From positions 10,843,608-10,907,607 of the forward strand of contig NC_088299.1 of NCBI RefSeq assembly GCF_032854445.1: 64,000 nt of DNA, written 5' to 3'. Each line of letters starts with the position of its first letter. Within the stretch, counting starts at the first letter, position 1. Below are positions 34,976 to 46,200 of the stretch, piece by piece. The position numbers were made by a program, and so were the translations under genes. Source of the stretch: Liolophura sinensis. Lineage: Eukaryota; Mollusca; Polyplacophora; Chitonida; Chitonidae. The notes below the pieces were generated by a model. The model was not told where the DNA came from, did not search any database, and was given only the letters and a program-made list of their open reading frames with translations.

Positions 34976-36343
34976 TAGCCTACAATTTTTATTTAGCTGT
35001 GAAAAACGCCATCGTTTATCGAGTACCCATGGAATTATAAATCAGTTACGCATAAAGTGTCTTTTGTCACGGAGTTAACAGTCTGCTAAGCGCCTTACGC
35101 TGATTTTGCAGTCAGTGCTCTTTATTGGTCGTACGCTTAGCAACAAGTGATTTTACCCGTCAGTTCCGGATTTCTTACATAGGCCTACAAGCCTACTGTA
35201 CGTCATTACTACTGACTGCTGGATATTGGCGACTCTCTAAAACGAAAATATCCCGGGGCCTGCTTAATATTACGGGAATAGTGTGACACCTGCTAGAACT
35301 GATATCAAATCAATTCTCGTGTCAGACCGGTATGGCAGGCTTCGAAAAGTTTTACTTAGAGGTCTATGTAGCGAAACCAAGATAAAACCTAATAAGCAAC
35401 AGAATGGTTAGTTCACGTTAGATTTTTCTGACGATCTCCCATTATCTTTGAGAATCACATTGGTCTACGTCGCAATGTCTACATCGGCCGCTTGGATTTT
35501 TCCAGCGGGCCATGGTCGACAGATTCAGTAAAACGTTCCTAAAGAACAATCAACTATTTAAGGCAAATTATACAATCACTGATCGCCCTAAACAAGTTTG
35601 GTGACATGAGCAAATGGGCGGAGTAACTTAAGGCACGCACCTGTGCACCTGACACCTGTAAAGCGCGGCAACACGAGAGCTTAGAAAGCTACTCAACTCA
35701 ACTCTGGTCGAGTGGAATTAGTCCCCGTGGCTGATGGCCGCGCGACTTTACCGGCATTGACGCAACGACTGGAGTGTAACTTCAGTTGCGTCGCGCCGTT
35801 GTTTCGTATATGCGAGCGTTTAGGACACCACGCAACAGGTGGGTTGTGCTGGGTCTCGTCTTATGCTCTACTGAACCTAACACACCTGTTCATACATGCA
35901 AATGAAAAGGAATACTATTGAACGACGAATGTGTTTTTAAGGAAATGTGCCTCAAAATTTGAGAAAAAGAAATTTCCATTTTTGAGGTGTATTTTTTCAC
36001 TAATAACTAACCCCTCCATATCTTCTGCACGTTTTCCGTCTGGTCGGGATTAACCTGGTCTGAAATGACGTTACCGATGAACATCCAGGGAAAGCACTTT
36101 GCGCCCCTCTCCCCTCCCCTCCCCTACCCGACCAATTGTTTTGGCACAGTTGACGTCACCACAACAAACTACGGCACTTAATTTGCAGACTGACCGCTGG
36201 GGCCTGATGAAAACTTTAGGTTATAGCCATTTTTACGCCACAAACAGAAGTTCGAGAATCTTCTTTGTACCTTTACATGCGAAATCACATCCTAAATTCT
36301 ATATTCATTAACATGGCGGAACATGAAGGCATACATACCTCCA
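34976..36343. other. no gene recognised; contains a locally GC/CpG-richer patch
   Basis: Between about 35640 and 35870 the sequence becomes richer in CpG (GCGCGGCAACACGAGAGC, GATGGCCGCGCGACTTTACC, CAGTTGCGTCGCGCCGTTG) and includes CGCAACAG|GTGGGT, a possible donor. This could be a promoter and non-coding first exon, but no gene can be attached to it. Confidence 0.35.
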
Positions 36344-36475
36344 TGAGTGAGTGAGTGCTTAAGGTTTAACGTCATACTTAGCAATTTTTCAGGCATAAGA
36401 AGACGAAGAAATCCTTAGAGAGCCTGTAATGTGCCTCCATGTTGCAGAGCGGATTTCCACCGCTCTTTTATCTAC
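36344..36475 (-). mobile_element. second SINE-like family, 3' fragment
   Basis: GGTTTAACGTCATACTTAGC, AATTTTTCAGGCATAAGAAG and TGCCTCCATGTTGCAGAGCG correspond to the 3' block of the family at 5483-5818, preceded by a GAGTGAGTGAGTG simple tail. Confidence 0.6.
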
Positions 36476-37069
36476 ATACCTCCATGATATTAAGAAATAA
36501 GAAACAAGCATTTCATATATCATTTAAAGGACAAAAACACAAGTGCGATAAGACCTTGCTACCCAGTAATTATCACATTACGGTTAGCAAGTGCTGCAGG
36601 CGCATACGCTGGGTTATCGATCAATGATCTGCTTTGTGCGGTACATTCCAGCACGATAATGCCCATTTCACGCCTTGTTAGTTTATGGTCATCTTCTTAC
36701 GAAGATACAAAAACACACCTGTAGGTTCTTGGGCACGAAAATAAACAACCTCTTGTGCAAAACAGCACATGGCATGACATGACATGACATCTACCTCAGC
36801 CAAACCTGCAGGTACCTACGATTTTCGAGGCCGGCAGCAGTGTTAGCGGCGGTGTTGTGGTACGTGGAGCTGGATTACTCCTACTTCCAACCCCGACAAT
36901 CAAACAGCTACAATTTTGTAAAGCTTGGCCTGTTTTTACAGACAGTGACTGACAACAAATATGCAACCTGAAAGTTACCTCATTTTTTTATTTTTTTTTA
37001 ATAATCAGTTTTTGAAATTCATTTGTTTATATATTATCCTTTGTTGGTTGTTGTTAGCCAATACCGTAT
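36476..37069. other. no gene recognised
   Basis: Contains a short GGCATGACATGACATGACAT simple repeat near 36770. Nothing else recognised. Confidence 0.5.
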
Positions 37070-37150
37070 TTCAACTTATAGGAGTACAGAATCGATTCTG
37101 ATTGGTTGATGTGAGAGATAGGCAAGCCCAGGCTATGCTTGCCCTCAGCT
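37070..37150 (+). repeat. dispersed repeat around CAGAATCGATTCTG, copy 2
   Basis: AACTTATAGGAGTACAGAAT, CGATTCTGATTGGTTGATGT, GAGAGATAGGCAA parallels the minus strand of 34378-34465. Confidence 0.5.
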
Positions 37151-39132
37151 GAATTTTAAGTATGGTACATTTATTCAACCTTGACCAAAGTTGCTGGGTT
37201 TAACCCAGGGAACCCTATCTCCATTGTCAGCCAATCATCATCAATTTTTCAACCCAATCAGCAAATTAATTTAATATATTACATTTGTGATGCAAATTTC
37301 CTGATGCTACATATCGCATACCAGGCTTCATTTTAGGTGATGGAATCATCCAGGGCTACTTCTAGAAACAAAAATGTAAGCTTCTGACCAGGTTTTAAAG
37401 TTGACGTTATGACCAGGTGTAGAGAAATTTTATAAAATGCACCCTAAATGATGCTTTCTTAGAAATTTTAAGTGAAACTTAACTTTTTATATGTAAACCA
37501 TTGTATTTTTGTTCAATTCAGGCCTTATAGTTTGAAGTGATCTTTCACAATCCAACGATTAACACAATCCTGAGACAGAGTCAAGGTGTGCTAGGAGAAT
37601 GAATTTATACGTGCAAATCATATTTCTGGTCATGTACAAGTGGTGTAATAATCTCATATCTGCTCAGAACTGCTCAGTTTGGGAGCCCACATGTTTTCCG
37701 GAACTTGAACACCTACAAGGACGGAATTACTTAAAACACTGAGAGGGTGTTTCTACTACATGTATATAGAACTATGACTGTAGAGGTAATGCTTGAGGTA
37801 TTTTGGTAACATGCTGCCAAAAGCAAAAGAAACTTGTTGGTATGTTAACCGCACCAGTATCTTTACAACATGTGGAAGATCTTACAGAAAACAAAGTACA
37901 AAATTGCCTGTGGTCCTGGACCCAATTTCACAAACCAACATTTTACTTCAGCTTAAATTTTACCTATTAGCTTATATACACGTTAAGAAAACAGAAAATG
38001 TGTTTTTTTTTTTCAGAATAACACAAAAAGGTCATCATGTCTTTATAATCCTCCATTTGAAAGGAGAACAAAAATGAAAAGAAAATCAATCCCAGAGAAA
38101 GAAAGATAAAAGGAATCCATGACAAGAAAACTTCCAACATTTCCTGACAAAACTGTAAATAATTGCTACATTTCTACAGCAATCATTGTGTATTGACACC
38201 TGCAACCAAGAAAAAAAAGTTGTTCACATCTACGTTTTCATCCACTTTATAGAGCCATTTAAGAGTTTAGTGAAGCTCCATTAATTTATTAGAAAAAATT
38301 TAGTGCTAGCATTAAAAATAGCATTTTAACGTCTTCATAGGCATCTAAAAGTACATTTTTACATGCCAAGCTTTAGGGGAATTACAGTATCTACATGTAC
38401 TGCTCCACTGTTCTCTCCCTAACAGATTTGACTGTGTCGATATTTACCCTGGCTGGTCTCTCGTGTTTATTGCTGAGAGCTGGGGAAATCTTATCTTACA
38501 AACCATTTTTACACCATAAAAGAAGCTTTGATTTGTACTCCTACATATCAAAACATGTCAAAATTATGGTAATCATTGCACTTCATAAATCCTTTAATGC
38601 TTCTCTAAGCTCCCTGAGCTTATAGGTAGCCCCTTGCCTTGTAGTCTGGAATACACTTACTGTTTTAAAAATCCTGACAGTGCCCATGTAGACTACATTT
38701 TTTTCCCCTCTCAGGCTCCCAAAGTAAAGGTTTACTCGACATCACATATTTTGGCTGAAGTTAAATGTGGCTTTCAAGGGCTGGCCCCTAGTCAGCTTGT
38801 GCTAATTATTGATGATGGTTGTTAGCTGTACAGACGAGATGGTATGATTTATTCAAGATGACGGTAAACATTGCACCACATACTTCCGTATCTGACCTAA
38901 AAATCCCTTCATGGCTCAGTTACTCATTTTCTCTGACTATGAACATTTAATTATCATACACACGTGTTTTGAGCTTACCTTTGCAAAGTGGAATTTTAAT
39001 CTTACCAGAAAACTGTAAGTTTCAGCACCGGCAGAAACATTTTATGAACTAAGAATGCACTCTTTTAAACAAAGTTTTAAAAGAAACACAAAAGTTAAGC
39101 TTTTGACCAATGCAACAACCAATCCACTTAAC

Positions 39133-39181
<49 letters not shown>

Positions 39182-39639
39182 TAATGGTTATATTTGAAAT
39201 TCTGTAACGTGAAGTAATGCCATGTAATGTACATGTAATATACTGTCTTGGCTCAAAAACTTGGCAAAAAATTATTAATAATCTAAGTACCAATATATGA
39301 TACAGTGCATATTAGTCAATATCACAATATTAGTCAACATCATAATAATATTATTATTTTAACTAACTGAAGTCTAATACAAGCTTACACTATTTAACTA
39401 AACTAATGTAACTAACTCCCCACAACAACGGTATGAAGAGAATTCACAAATATCTAATCCAATAATAACAAACACACACTAGTCTTGCTGAGTGACAGAC
39501 AGATTCAAGCGTCATGCATAGCATTATGAGTGTAACAATAATTAATTTGGTATAAAATTGTTCGTTCAAAATATGCATCATGTGAGTCAGCAGTCAATCT
39601 GTGATAAAACCTTGGATGTTCAGCTTCTTTGCCCTTGTG
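37151..39639. other. intergenic, downstream of TCP11L; no gene recognised
   Basis: About 2.5 kb, AT-rich. The last few hundred bases next to 39640 should be the TCP11L 3' UTR. A (TA)n tract is at 39134-39178. Short open frames show no known domain. Confidence 0.5.
39134..39178. repeat. (TA)n microsatellite
   Basis: About 22 TA units, downstream of the TCP11L stop codon. Confidence 0.96.
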
Positions 39640-41130
39640 TTACTTGTACTCAAGAAGATGCTCAATGATGCTGCTGTACCAGATTGAGAAGACAGAGCGA
39701 TTGTGGGCGATGAGTCGTAGGAACTGACCACAGACTTGGACGAGATCCTTCTGCACCGTGGACAATCCTTGAGGAATCTTCTTTGGCTCAGAGTGAGAGG
39801 AAAAACTGGTCTGGTAAATAAACTGATGGACTCTTGATCTGATGACTTGATGAACTGTGTGGCTTTCATCTAAAACCTGTACAATTTGGCCCTTGAGATT
39901 ATCCTCTTTGGATTTCTCCCTGTCTTGGAATCCGAGCTCTCGCAGCGTCTCGCCGACCACTTTGTTCACTTCCTCTGCCACGTGGGCCATCTTTTCCTTG
40001 AGCTCCGTTGGCTGCACGCCGTCTAGAAGAACATTTATACGAGATTGAAGAGTCTGTTTGAGTGCCTGTACGCCTACAATGGGTGTGCCCACAGTATGAT
40101 AAGTCAGCAGCAGAACAGCAGATATCAGTGTTAGTCTCTTCGTTTTATCTCTGAGTTCCAGGAATCTATTTTGGTCCATCAGCAGTGTCTCCGGAAATGT
40201 CTCCTTGTCATCCCAGTTTAGCAGCTCCATGTAGGCCTCATTCAACACCGTCACTGGTGTAATAGAAGACGCAGCTGCAGCCCCCAAACTACTAGAGCTT
40301 TCCTGTAATTTTTTCAAATTCCGACTTAACCAAAGCTTGGTAAATTGCAATCCATCACGCCCATTTTGTTTTTGAACTTCCAAAAGATCTTGAAATTTTT
40401 TCCGCTCGTACTCCACCGATTGCTGCTGAATGTACGGACGCATTTGCTGAATGGTGTAGTTCGCCATGTCCATCCCCATCATCTCTAGCAGCTGAAAGAT
40501 TTCCTTGAAAAGTGGAACAACTTCGGTGACTGTGCGCAATTTCTGAATGTTTTCATCCCTGATGGGGGCACAGAGTTTCGCCATGGTGTCTATTACGTAA
40601 CCAGAGTAGTAATGAATGTCAAAAGCATCTTTCTCCATTTTCTGCTTGATAAGTTCCATATCCAGCACCTCCTCAATCTGAGCCCGGAGTCGTACATGCT
40701 GAGGTAACAACAACGACAACAGCTTCTCCTTCACTTCTCCCAAAAGATTCAAAGCTGGCGTGTAATCTGGTGGATCCGCATTCAATTGTTCTTGCAGCAA
40801 ATCCCAAAAAGCTTGGTGCATTATATCGTGGACGCGTTTTTCCACACTCTGTGCTTGTGGTTCGTACTTTTCAAGTTTGAAATCATTATCGACGGCTATT
40901 TCATGAGCCAAGGTCATGTTTCTTACCCCTTTCGTCGCGGTCATTAGGTCTTGAAAGCTGATGAACTTGGGTGGGGAAGCGGGCACCGCAAGAAAGTCAG
41001 CATTACTTGACGGCGTAGGAATCGGTGTTGTTGTCCTTCTCTTCTTTGTATCGCTGGAATCTTCAAGTTCTGATTCATTCTGATTATCATCAGGCTGGTT
41101 TTGCACCTCTTCTAATTCCTTTTCAGACAT
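39640..41130 (-). CDS. T-complex protein 11-like protein (TCP11L1/TCP11L2 type), 496 aa
   Basis: The open frame starts at an ATG with A at -3, after an in-frame TAA, and ends HLLEYK-stop, so it looks complete. Its length matches animal TCP11L1/2 (about 500 residues). Residues 1-50 are acidic, then Ser/Pro/Thr-rich with a KKRR cluster, presumably disordered. From about 57 (FISFQDLMTATKGVRNMTLA) to the end it is mostly helical and carries the TCP11 family blocks: VHDIMHQAFWDLLQEQLNAD, PQHVRLRAQIEEVLDMELI, KMEKDAFDIHYYSGYVIDTM, and KLCAPIRDENIQKL. TCP11 proteins are cytoplasmic; the founder is linked to sperm function and cAMP signalling, while the molecular role of the TCP11L members is poorly known. 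It is intronless here, whereas vertebrate homologues have many introns. The gene is head to head with mTOR. Confidence 0.93.
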   Translation of the reverse strand: MSEKELEEVQNQPDDNQNESELEDSSDTKKRRTTTPIPTPSSNADFLAVPASPPKFISFQDLMTATKGVRNMTLAHEIAVDNDFKLEKYEPQAQSVEKRVHDIMHQAFWDLLQEQLNADPPDYTPALNLLGEVKEKLLSLLLPQHVRLRAQIEEVLDMELIKQKMEKDAFDIHYYSGYVIDTMAKLCAPIRDENIQKLRTVTEVVPLFKEIFQLLEMMGMDMANYTIQQMRPYIQQQSVEYERKKFQDLLEVQKQNGRDGLQFTKLWLSRNLKKLQESSSSLGAAAASSITPVTVLNEAYMELLNWDDKETFPETLLMDQNRFLELRDKTKRLTLISAVLLLTYHTVGTPIVGVQALKQTLQSRINVLLDGVQPTELKEKMAHVAEEVNKVVGETLRELGFQDREKSKEDNLKGQIVQVLDESHTVHQVIRSRVHQFIYQTSFSSHSEPKKIPQGLSTVQKDLVQVCGQFLRLIAHNRSVFSIWYSSIIEHLLEYK

Positions 41131-42359
41131 ACTTCCAGAAGACCATTCAAACCCCCCACTTCTAGAAATTTGTTATATGATAATAACAGATAAACAGATT
41201 GTACAAAAAATGACAACTTCATCGACCGAGTAATGGCGGCCGATGTTATGAGGCTTATCCCCCCTTGACGGAATTCTCCCATGTGAAATAAAAGTGCCGC
41301 AGACCGCAGAGCATTTGCGCCTAATTCTGAAGAAAACATCTCTGTTGTCAGAGTTTTGGTGCAAAACGAAGTGAGTAAACGTACTAATTCACTGCAGTAA
41401 AAATGCAGACATTGTTTAATGATTTCATCTGACTGATGCTGTCGAACGAAGTCGCCAGTATGTCAGTCACTTCTCTGTCATGCTGCTATGGTTGTTGTTG
41501 TTATGTAGTCAAATGTTGATTACAGAAGGGATGACATTTATGCCACGCCCACCCAACCAGTTTGCCATTATGGGTGTCACTAATTTGTTTTGAAATTACG
41601 TCTACATTGTACTCATAGGCTGAACCGTCATAATTATTAAAATATGACTGGACACTGAATCGCAACTACCTGAAGCGGAGTTGTAAAGTTAAGCTTGCTG
41701 TTTTGGTCGGGGATTCTTTTGTCACGAGGTAATTGATATGACATCATTTCATTGGGGAATCTGCTTTTTACCCTGGACATCTTAAAAGTGTGTCAAGGAC
41801 AAGTATCAGCATTCACAGGACCATAAATTACAGCTATCATAGTCACAGAATCATAAAGATATGGGCAATATTTGAGACCGCACACATCCGTGCACTTCAC
41901 TAGTAAGAGGCAGTGGTAAGCCGACGATGAAGTGAAAGATAACATGGGAAGGTATACAAGGAAATGAAAAACATTGGACGATGTTCTGAGAACTACGACT
42001 GACAATATCCAAAACTTATAGTATAGACAGTAGAACAGCTTAGCATATGTAAATTATGACCGTCAACAAAGTCGCTTTTAGAAGAGTGTTGTGTTAAATT
42101 CAGCATTATTTAGGCAATGTTTTCACTGCTGTGTCTACAGAAGTTAATTGTGTTGACACAAGTTAAACAGTAAATACCTGGATGTCTGCGGTCCCGAATG
42201 GCTGACGTAAAAACAAAATGTGACAGCTATAATAAAGATAAGGTTGATGTATTTGTTGGTATGACTCATTACTCATATGTTCATTGTGAGAAGCTGATTT
42301 TTCAATGAATTGTCGTCATTCTACATCGTGTCAGTAACCTCAACGTCTCAAATCCCCAA
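41131..42359. promoter_or_regulatory. probable shared 5' region of TCP11L (minus) and mTOR (plus)
   Basis: The two start codons are 2.2 kb apart and divergent. Around 41229-41320 the sequence is richer in GC, with GTAATGGCGGC (a YY1-like site) and CGCAGACCGCAGAGC. At about 41371 CGAA|GTGAGT could be the donor of a non-coding first mTOR exon. TATA boxes are not evident. Placement is inference from spacing and composition only. Confidence 0.35.
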
Positions 42360-42600
42360 GGGGCCTGCATGGCCAAGATGGTTAGCGTGTCAACGCAGCA
42401 CAATGACCTGGGAGCCTCTCCCAGATGTGATGCGGGTCACTGTGAGTTCAAAAGCAGCTCATGCTGGCCTCCTCTCTGACAGTATGTGGGGAGGTCTTTC
42501 AGCAACCTGCCTGCGGATGGTCATGGTTTTCCCTCAGGGTCTGCTCGGTTTGCTGGCCGCCGTCATATAAGTGAAAAAAACACCAATCAAATAAATATAT
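42360..42600 (+). mobile_element. tRNA-derived SINE, near full-length
   Basis: GGGGCCTGCATGGCCAAGAT (degenerate A-box), GTCACTGTGAGTTCAAAAGC (B-box), CTGGCCGCCGTCATATAAGT and tail AACACCAATCAAATAAATAT. The TTCTTGAGTACGG block has been deleted. Confidence 0.83.
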
Positions 42601-43250
42601 CAAATCCCCATAATGTTTATTCAGGATAAACAGGTATCATTTCAAATCAAGAATTACATTTTTAACGACACTCTTTAATACTGTTCTGTGATGGCTGAGA
42701 AGGTTGAGTATCCTCATGGGCAGAGGCATGCAGAGCGCCTTGTTTGGTGCTTAGTGTACTTGAGCAAGCCAAGCTCTGGTTAGGCTAGTGACAGTACACT
42801 GTGGTGGGTTGAGAAGTCATATCGTTTGATTTCTTTGGCATGACATTCCAGTGAGGCAGCGTCATAAATATGATATGATTAACTTACCTGTTTTGAAGTG
42901 TATTGCCTGAATATGCTCTACTTCACTTTGTTTCTAAGGTAATGTGTTAAGCAGACACTAAAAAATTCCAAGAATGGAATAAAAATGAAATTGAAAATCT
43001 TTTTTTTATTTTGTTGTGTCTTCATGTTGTTTACGATTTTCCTGTTTTTCAAGGCTTTCCGGTCAAATGAATATGTCCACATTTCCCATAAAATAGACAC
43101 TGAAAAAGATTCTTTCAGCCCGTAAAACAAAAATGTAAATAAATGAAACAAAGGCCTAACGTGCATAAATGACACTTTGATTCAGTGTCACTTTCTCTGT
43201 TGAAATGGAAGTGTTCACCTCACATTTTTGTTACCTTACTTTTCCTACAG
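42601..43250. other. upstream of the first recognised mTOR exon; no gene seen
   Basis: Probably the intron before the start-codon exon of mTOR. It ends in a good acceptor (TTACTTTTCCTACAG at 43250). Confidence 0.5.
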
Positions 43251-46200
43251 CGATGATTAGCTGAATTCTCTGTGCTGCACCATCGGGTATAAGAGAACCA
43301 ATCAGCCAAGATGTCTACAGCAATAGCCATGGCGCATTTCATCGCAGGCCTCAAGCATCGAAGTGAAGAGGTCCGCTTCAAAACGGCCAATGACCTGCAC
43401 CACTTTGTCAGCACAGAGCTGCGAGAAATGCCCTTGGATGAACACACGTCCTTCATGGATGATTTCAACCACCACATTTTTGAAATGGTTTCTAGTTCTG
43501 ATATAAATGAACGAAAAGGTGGAATACTGGCAATAGGTAAGTTTGTGCAATATGTTGATAGTTTGACCAGTATAACAACACTGATGTTCATAATCCTCTG
43601 GGGTGCCTCTGTGGCTCAGTTGGTTAGCGTGCGAATGGCCCTGGAGCCTCTCACCAATGCGGTCGCTGTGAGTTCGTTCAGCTTATGCTGGCTTCCTCTC
43701 CAGCTGTATGTGGGAAGGTTTGCCAGCAACCTGCTGATGTTCGTGGGTTTCCCCCGGGCTCTACCTGATTTCTTCCGAGCATAATGCTGGCTGCCGTCGT
43801 ATAAGTGAAATATTCTTGAGTACGGTGTAAAACACCAGTCAAATCAAATCATAGGTTTTCGGTACTTATGAGGCTGTTGAGTACAACATGCATAAAGTGT
43901 CTTTGAGATGGTTTGTTTTCTAGCATGTCTACCACAATCTGATAAAGTCACCGTCTTTATATAATGGTTTCATTCATTCATAGGAATTAGGTTTCTGACA
44001 CGTGTAAATGTTCACTGGTAACCATGTGTATGTATTTCAGTGAGTCTGATAGGTGTTGACATCGGTAACACCACCACACGTATCAGCCGATTTGCTAATT
44101 ACTTACGTAACCTACTGCCATCCAATGATGTCGGGGTGATGGAAATGGCTGCACAGGCAGTGGGGCTCTTAGCTCTAACATCCGGCACCTACGTGGCTGA
44201 GTACGTGGAGTTTGAGGTGAAGAGAGCTCTGGAGTGGCTGACAGGGGACCGTCATGAAGGACGCAGACATGCAGCAGTGAGTCGTGGAATAAAGGACGTA
44301 TAAGTTGCCTTAATGTGGCTCTCACATTGACTTGAAGTGATGTTTCATTTCTTTCTTGAATGCATATCCCAGGGGCTCAGATTTGTTGAGTCAAAAAGAC
44401 ATTCCTGCTCATACATGTAGCAAATTCTCTAGATCTGGCTTCCTTTGAAATATGGAAGGCTGCATGGAAAAATATTGTACACTCATACTTTTCAAGTACA
44501 CTTCCAGCTTTCCTGTAATTCATTTGAGGTGCATGCAATTAAGTCAAGAGAGTGTTGAAATGTATTTACATAATATTAGGTAAATTATACAACATTCTAT
44601 AACCAAGGAATTGATAAATGATATAGTTTCTCACATTAATCAATGTCCAGATGTACAGATGTTTATTAAAATCTTTTTCGATCTTATTGGCTTTTGGTTG
44701 AATTTTGTGACCATAAAGAAATCAGCCACTTTGTGACATTGACAGCAAAGGAACGGATTCCATATGTTGTAATTCTTCAGCCATGTCACATATGTGTAAG
44801 ATGTTTATTCAAGTAGATAGTAGGTCATTGTTCTGTGCACAAAGTTAAACTTTTTGTGAAGCTCTGAAATCGGCTAACTCAACCAGTATCTCAGAAAATA
44901 TACAGGAATATATGGTGTCAGAAACCCGCATATTGGGCTTGGCGGTTACCGACACCATATATTTCCATACCCTATATGAGTTAAAAAGCAAACACATCAT
45001 TCTATTCTGTACCGATTCTGTTGCAGGTTTTAGTCCTGAAGGAGCTGGCTGTCAGTACACCTACTTTTTTCTTCCAACAAGTCCAGCAGTTCTTTGATTG
45101 CATCTTTAGTGCTGTGAGAGACCCGAAGGTAAACCATTGCAATTTCACTCTTCAGTAGTGTTGATTGCTGCTTCTAACGTACCACAGAGCTAATCAAGTT
45201 ACGAGAGAAGTAGACTTAATTTTCTTATATTATAAGGATGATGCCTTACAGAACAGAACTGACATCATGATTTAAAATCATATTTACAATATATATCCCT
45301 TGTTATGAATGGAACTGATACAAAATCTGCAAAAGTGTCTGTACAGATGGTGATGCTAAATGAACCGGATATGACATCATTAAAGCAAAATGCGTTAAAT
45401 AGGCATTGATACTAGGTACATGTATGTGTAATTTTTGTCATGATTTGATAAGGGAATCTGTAATACATGTATCTGGAGTCTTTTCAGTCAAGGCTTTGAA
45501 ACTTGATTTGCTGACATGTGTAATGATAAGATATATTGTTGTTGTTCTGAAATGTTGTGTGAACTTTTCTGACAGTGATAGTGTAAATTTTTGATATTCT
45601 ATGCATAATTTGTCTCCCCTACCAGCCTATTGTTAGAGAAGGAGCTGTTGCTGCTTTACGGGCTGCATTGGCGGTGACATCACAGCGAGAAACCAAGGCA
45701 ACGCAGCGATCTCAGTGGTACAAGGTAAGACATATTGAAAACAAGTGGCGTTGCTTTGAGTATCCTTTGTACATTTGTAGCAGGCTTCAGGTATTCCACT
45801 GTCGTTAGACTAGCCTGCAGATGTTGAGGGCGTGGGGTTAGAGCTGTGATTTGTGGATATGTTACCTAATGCCACAAGCTCACCACTAGTACACCCATAG
45901 CTGGCTTCTAGCATTCCACTACCATTCATCTAGCCTTCATATGCCGAGGATGTCTAGAGTTAGAGCTGGTGTCCTGCTAATGTCATAAGCTCGCCACCAG
46001 CCCACTCATAGCTGGCTTCTAGCATCCCACTACCATTCATCTAGCCTTCATGCCTAACCTAATGCCACTAGCTCACCTCTAGTACACCTGTAGCCAACGT
46101 CTAGCATCCCACTACCTTTCATCTAGCCTTCATATGCTGAGGATGTCTAGAGTTCGAGCTGGGTTCTTCTGATGTCATAAGCTCACCGCTAGTATACCCG

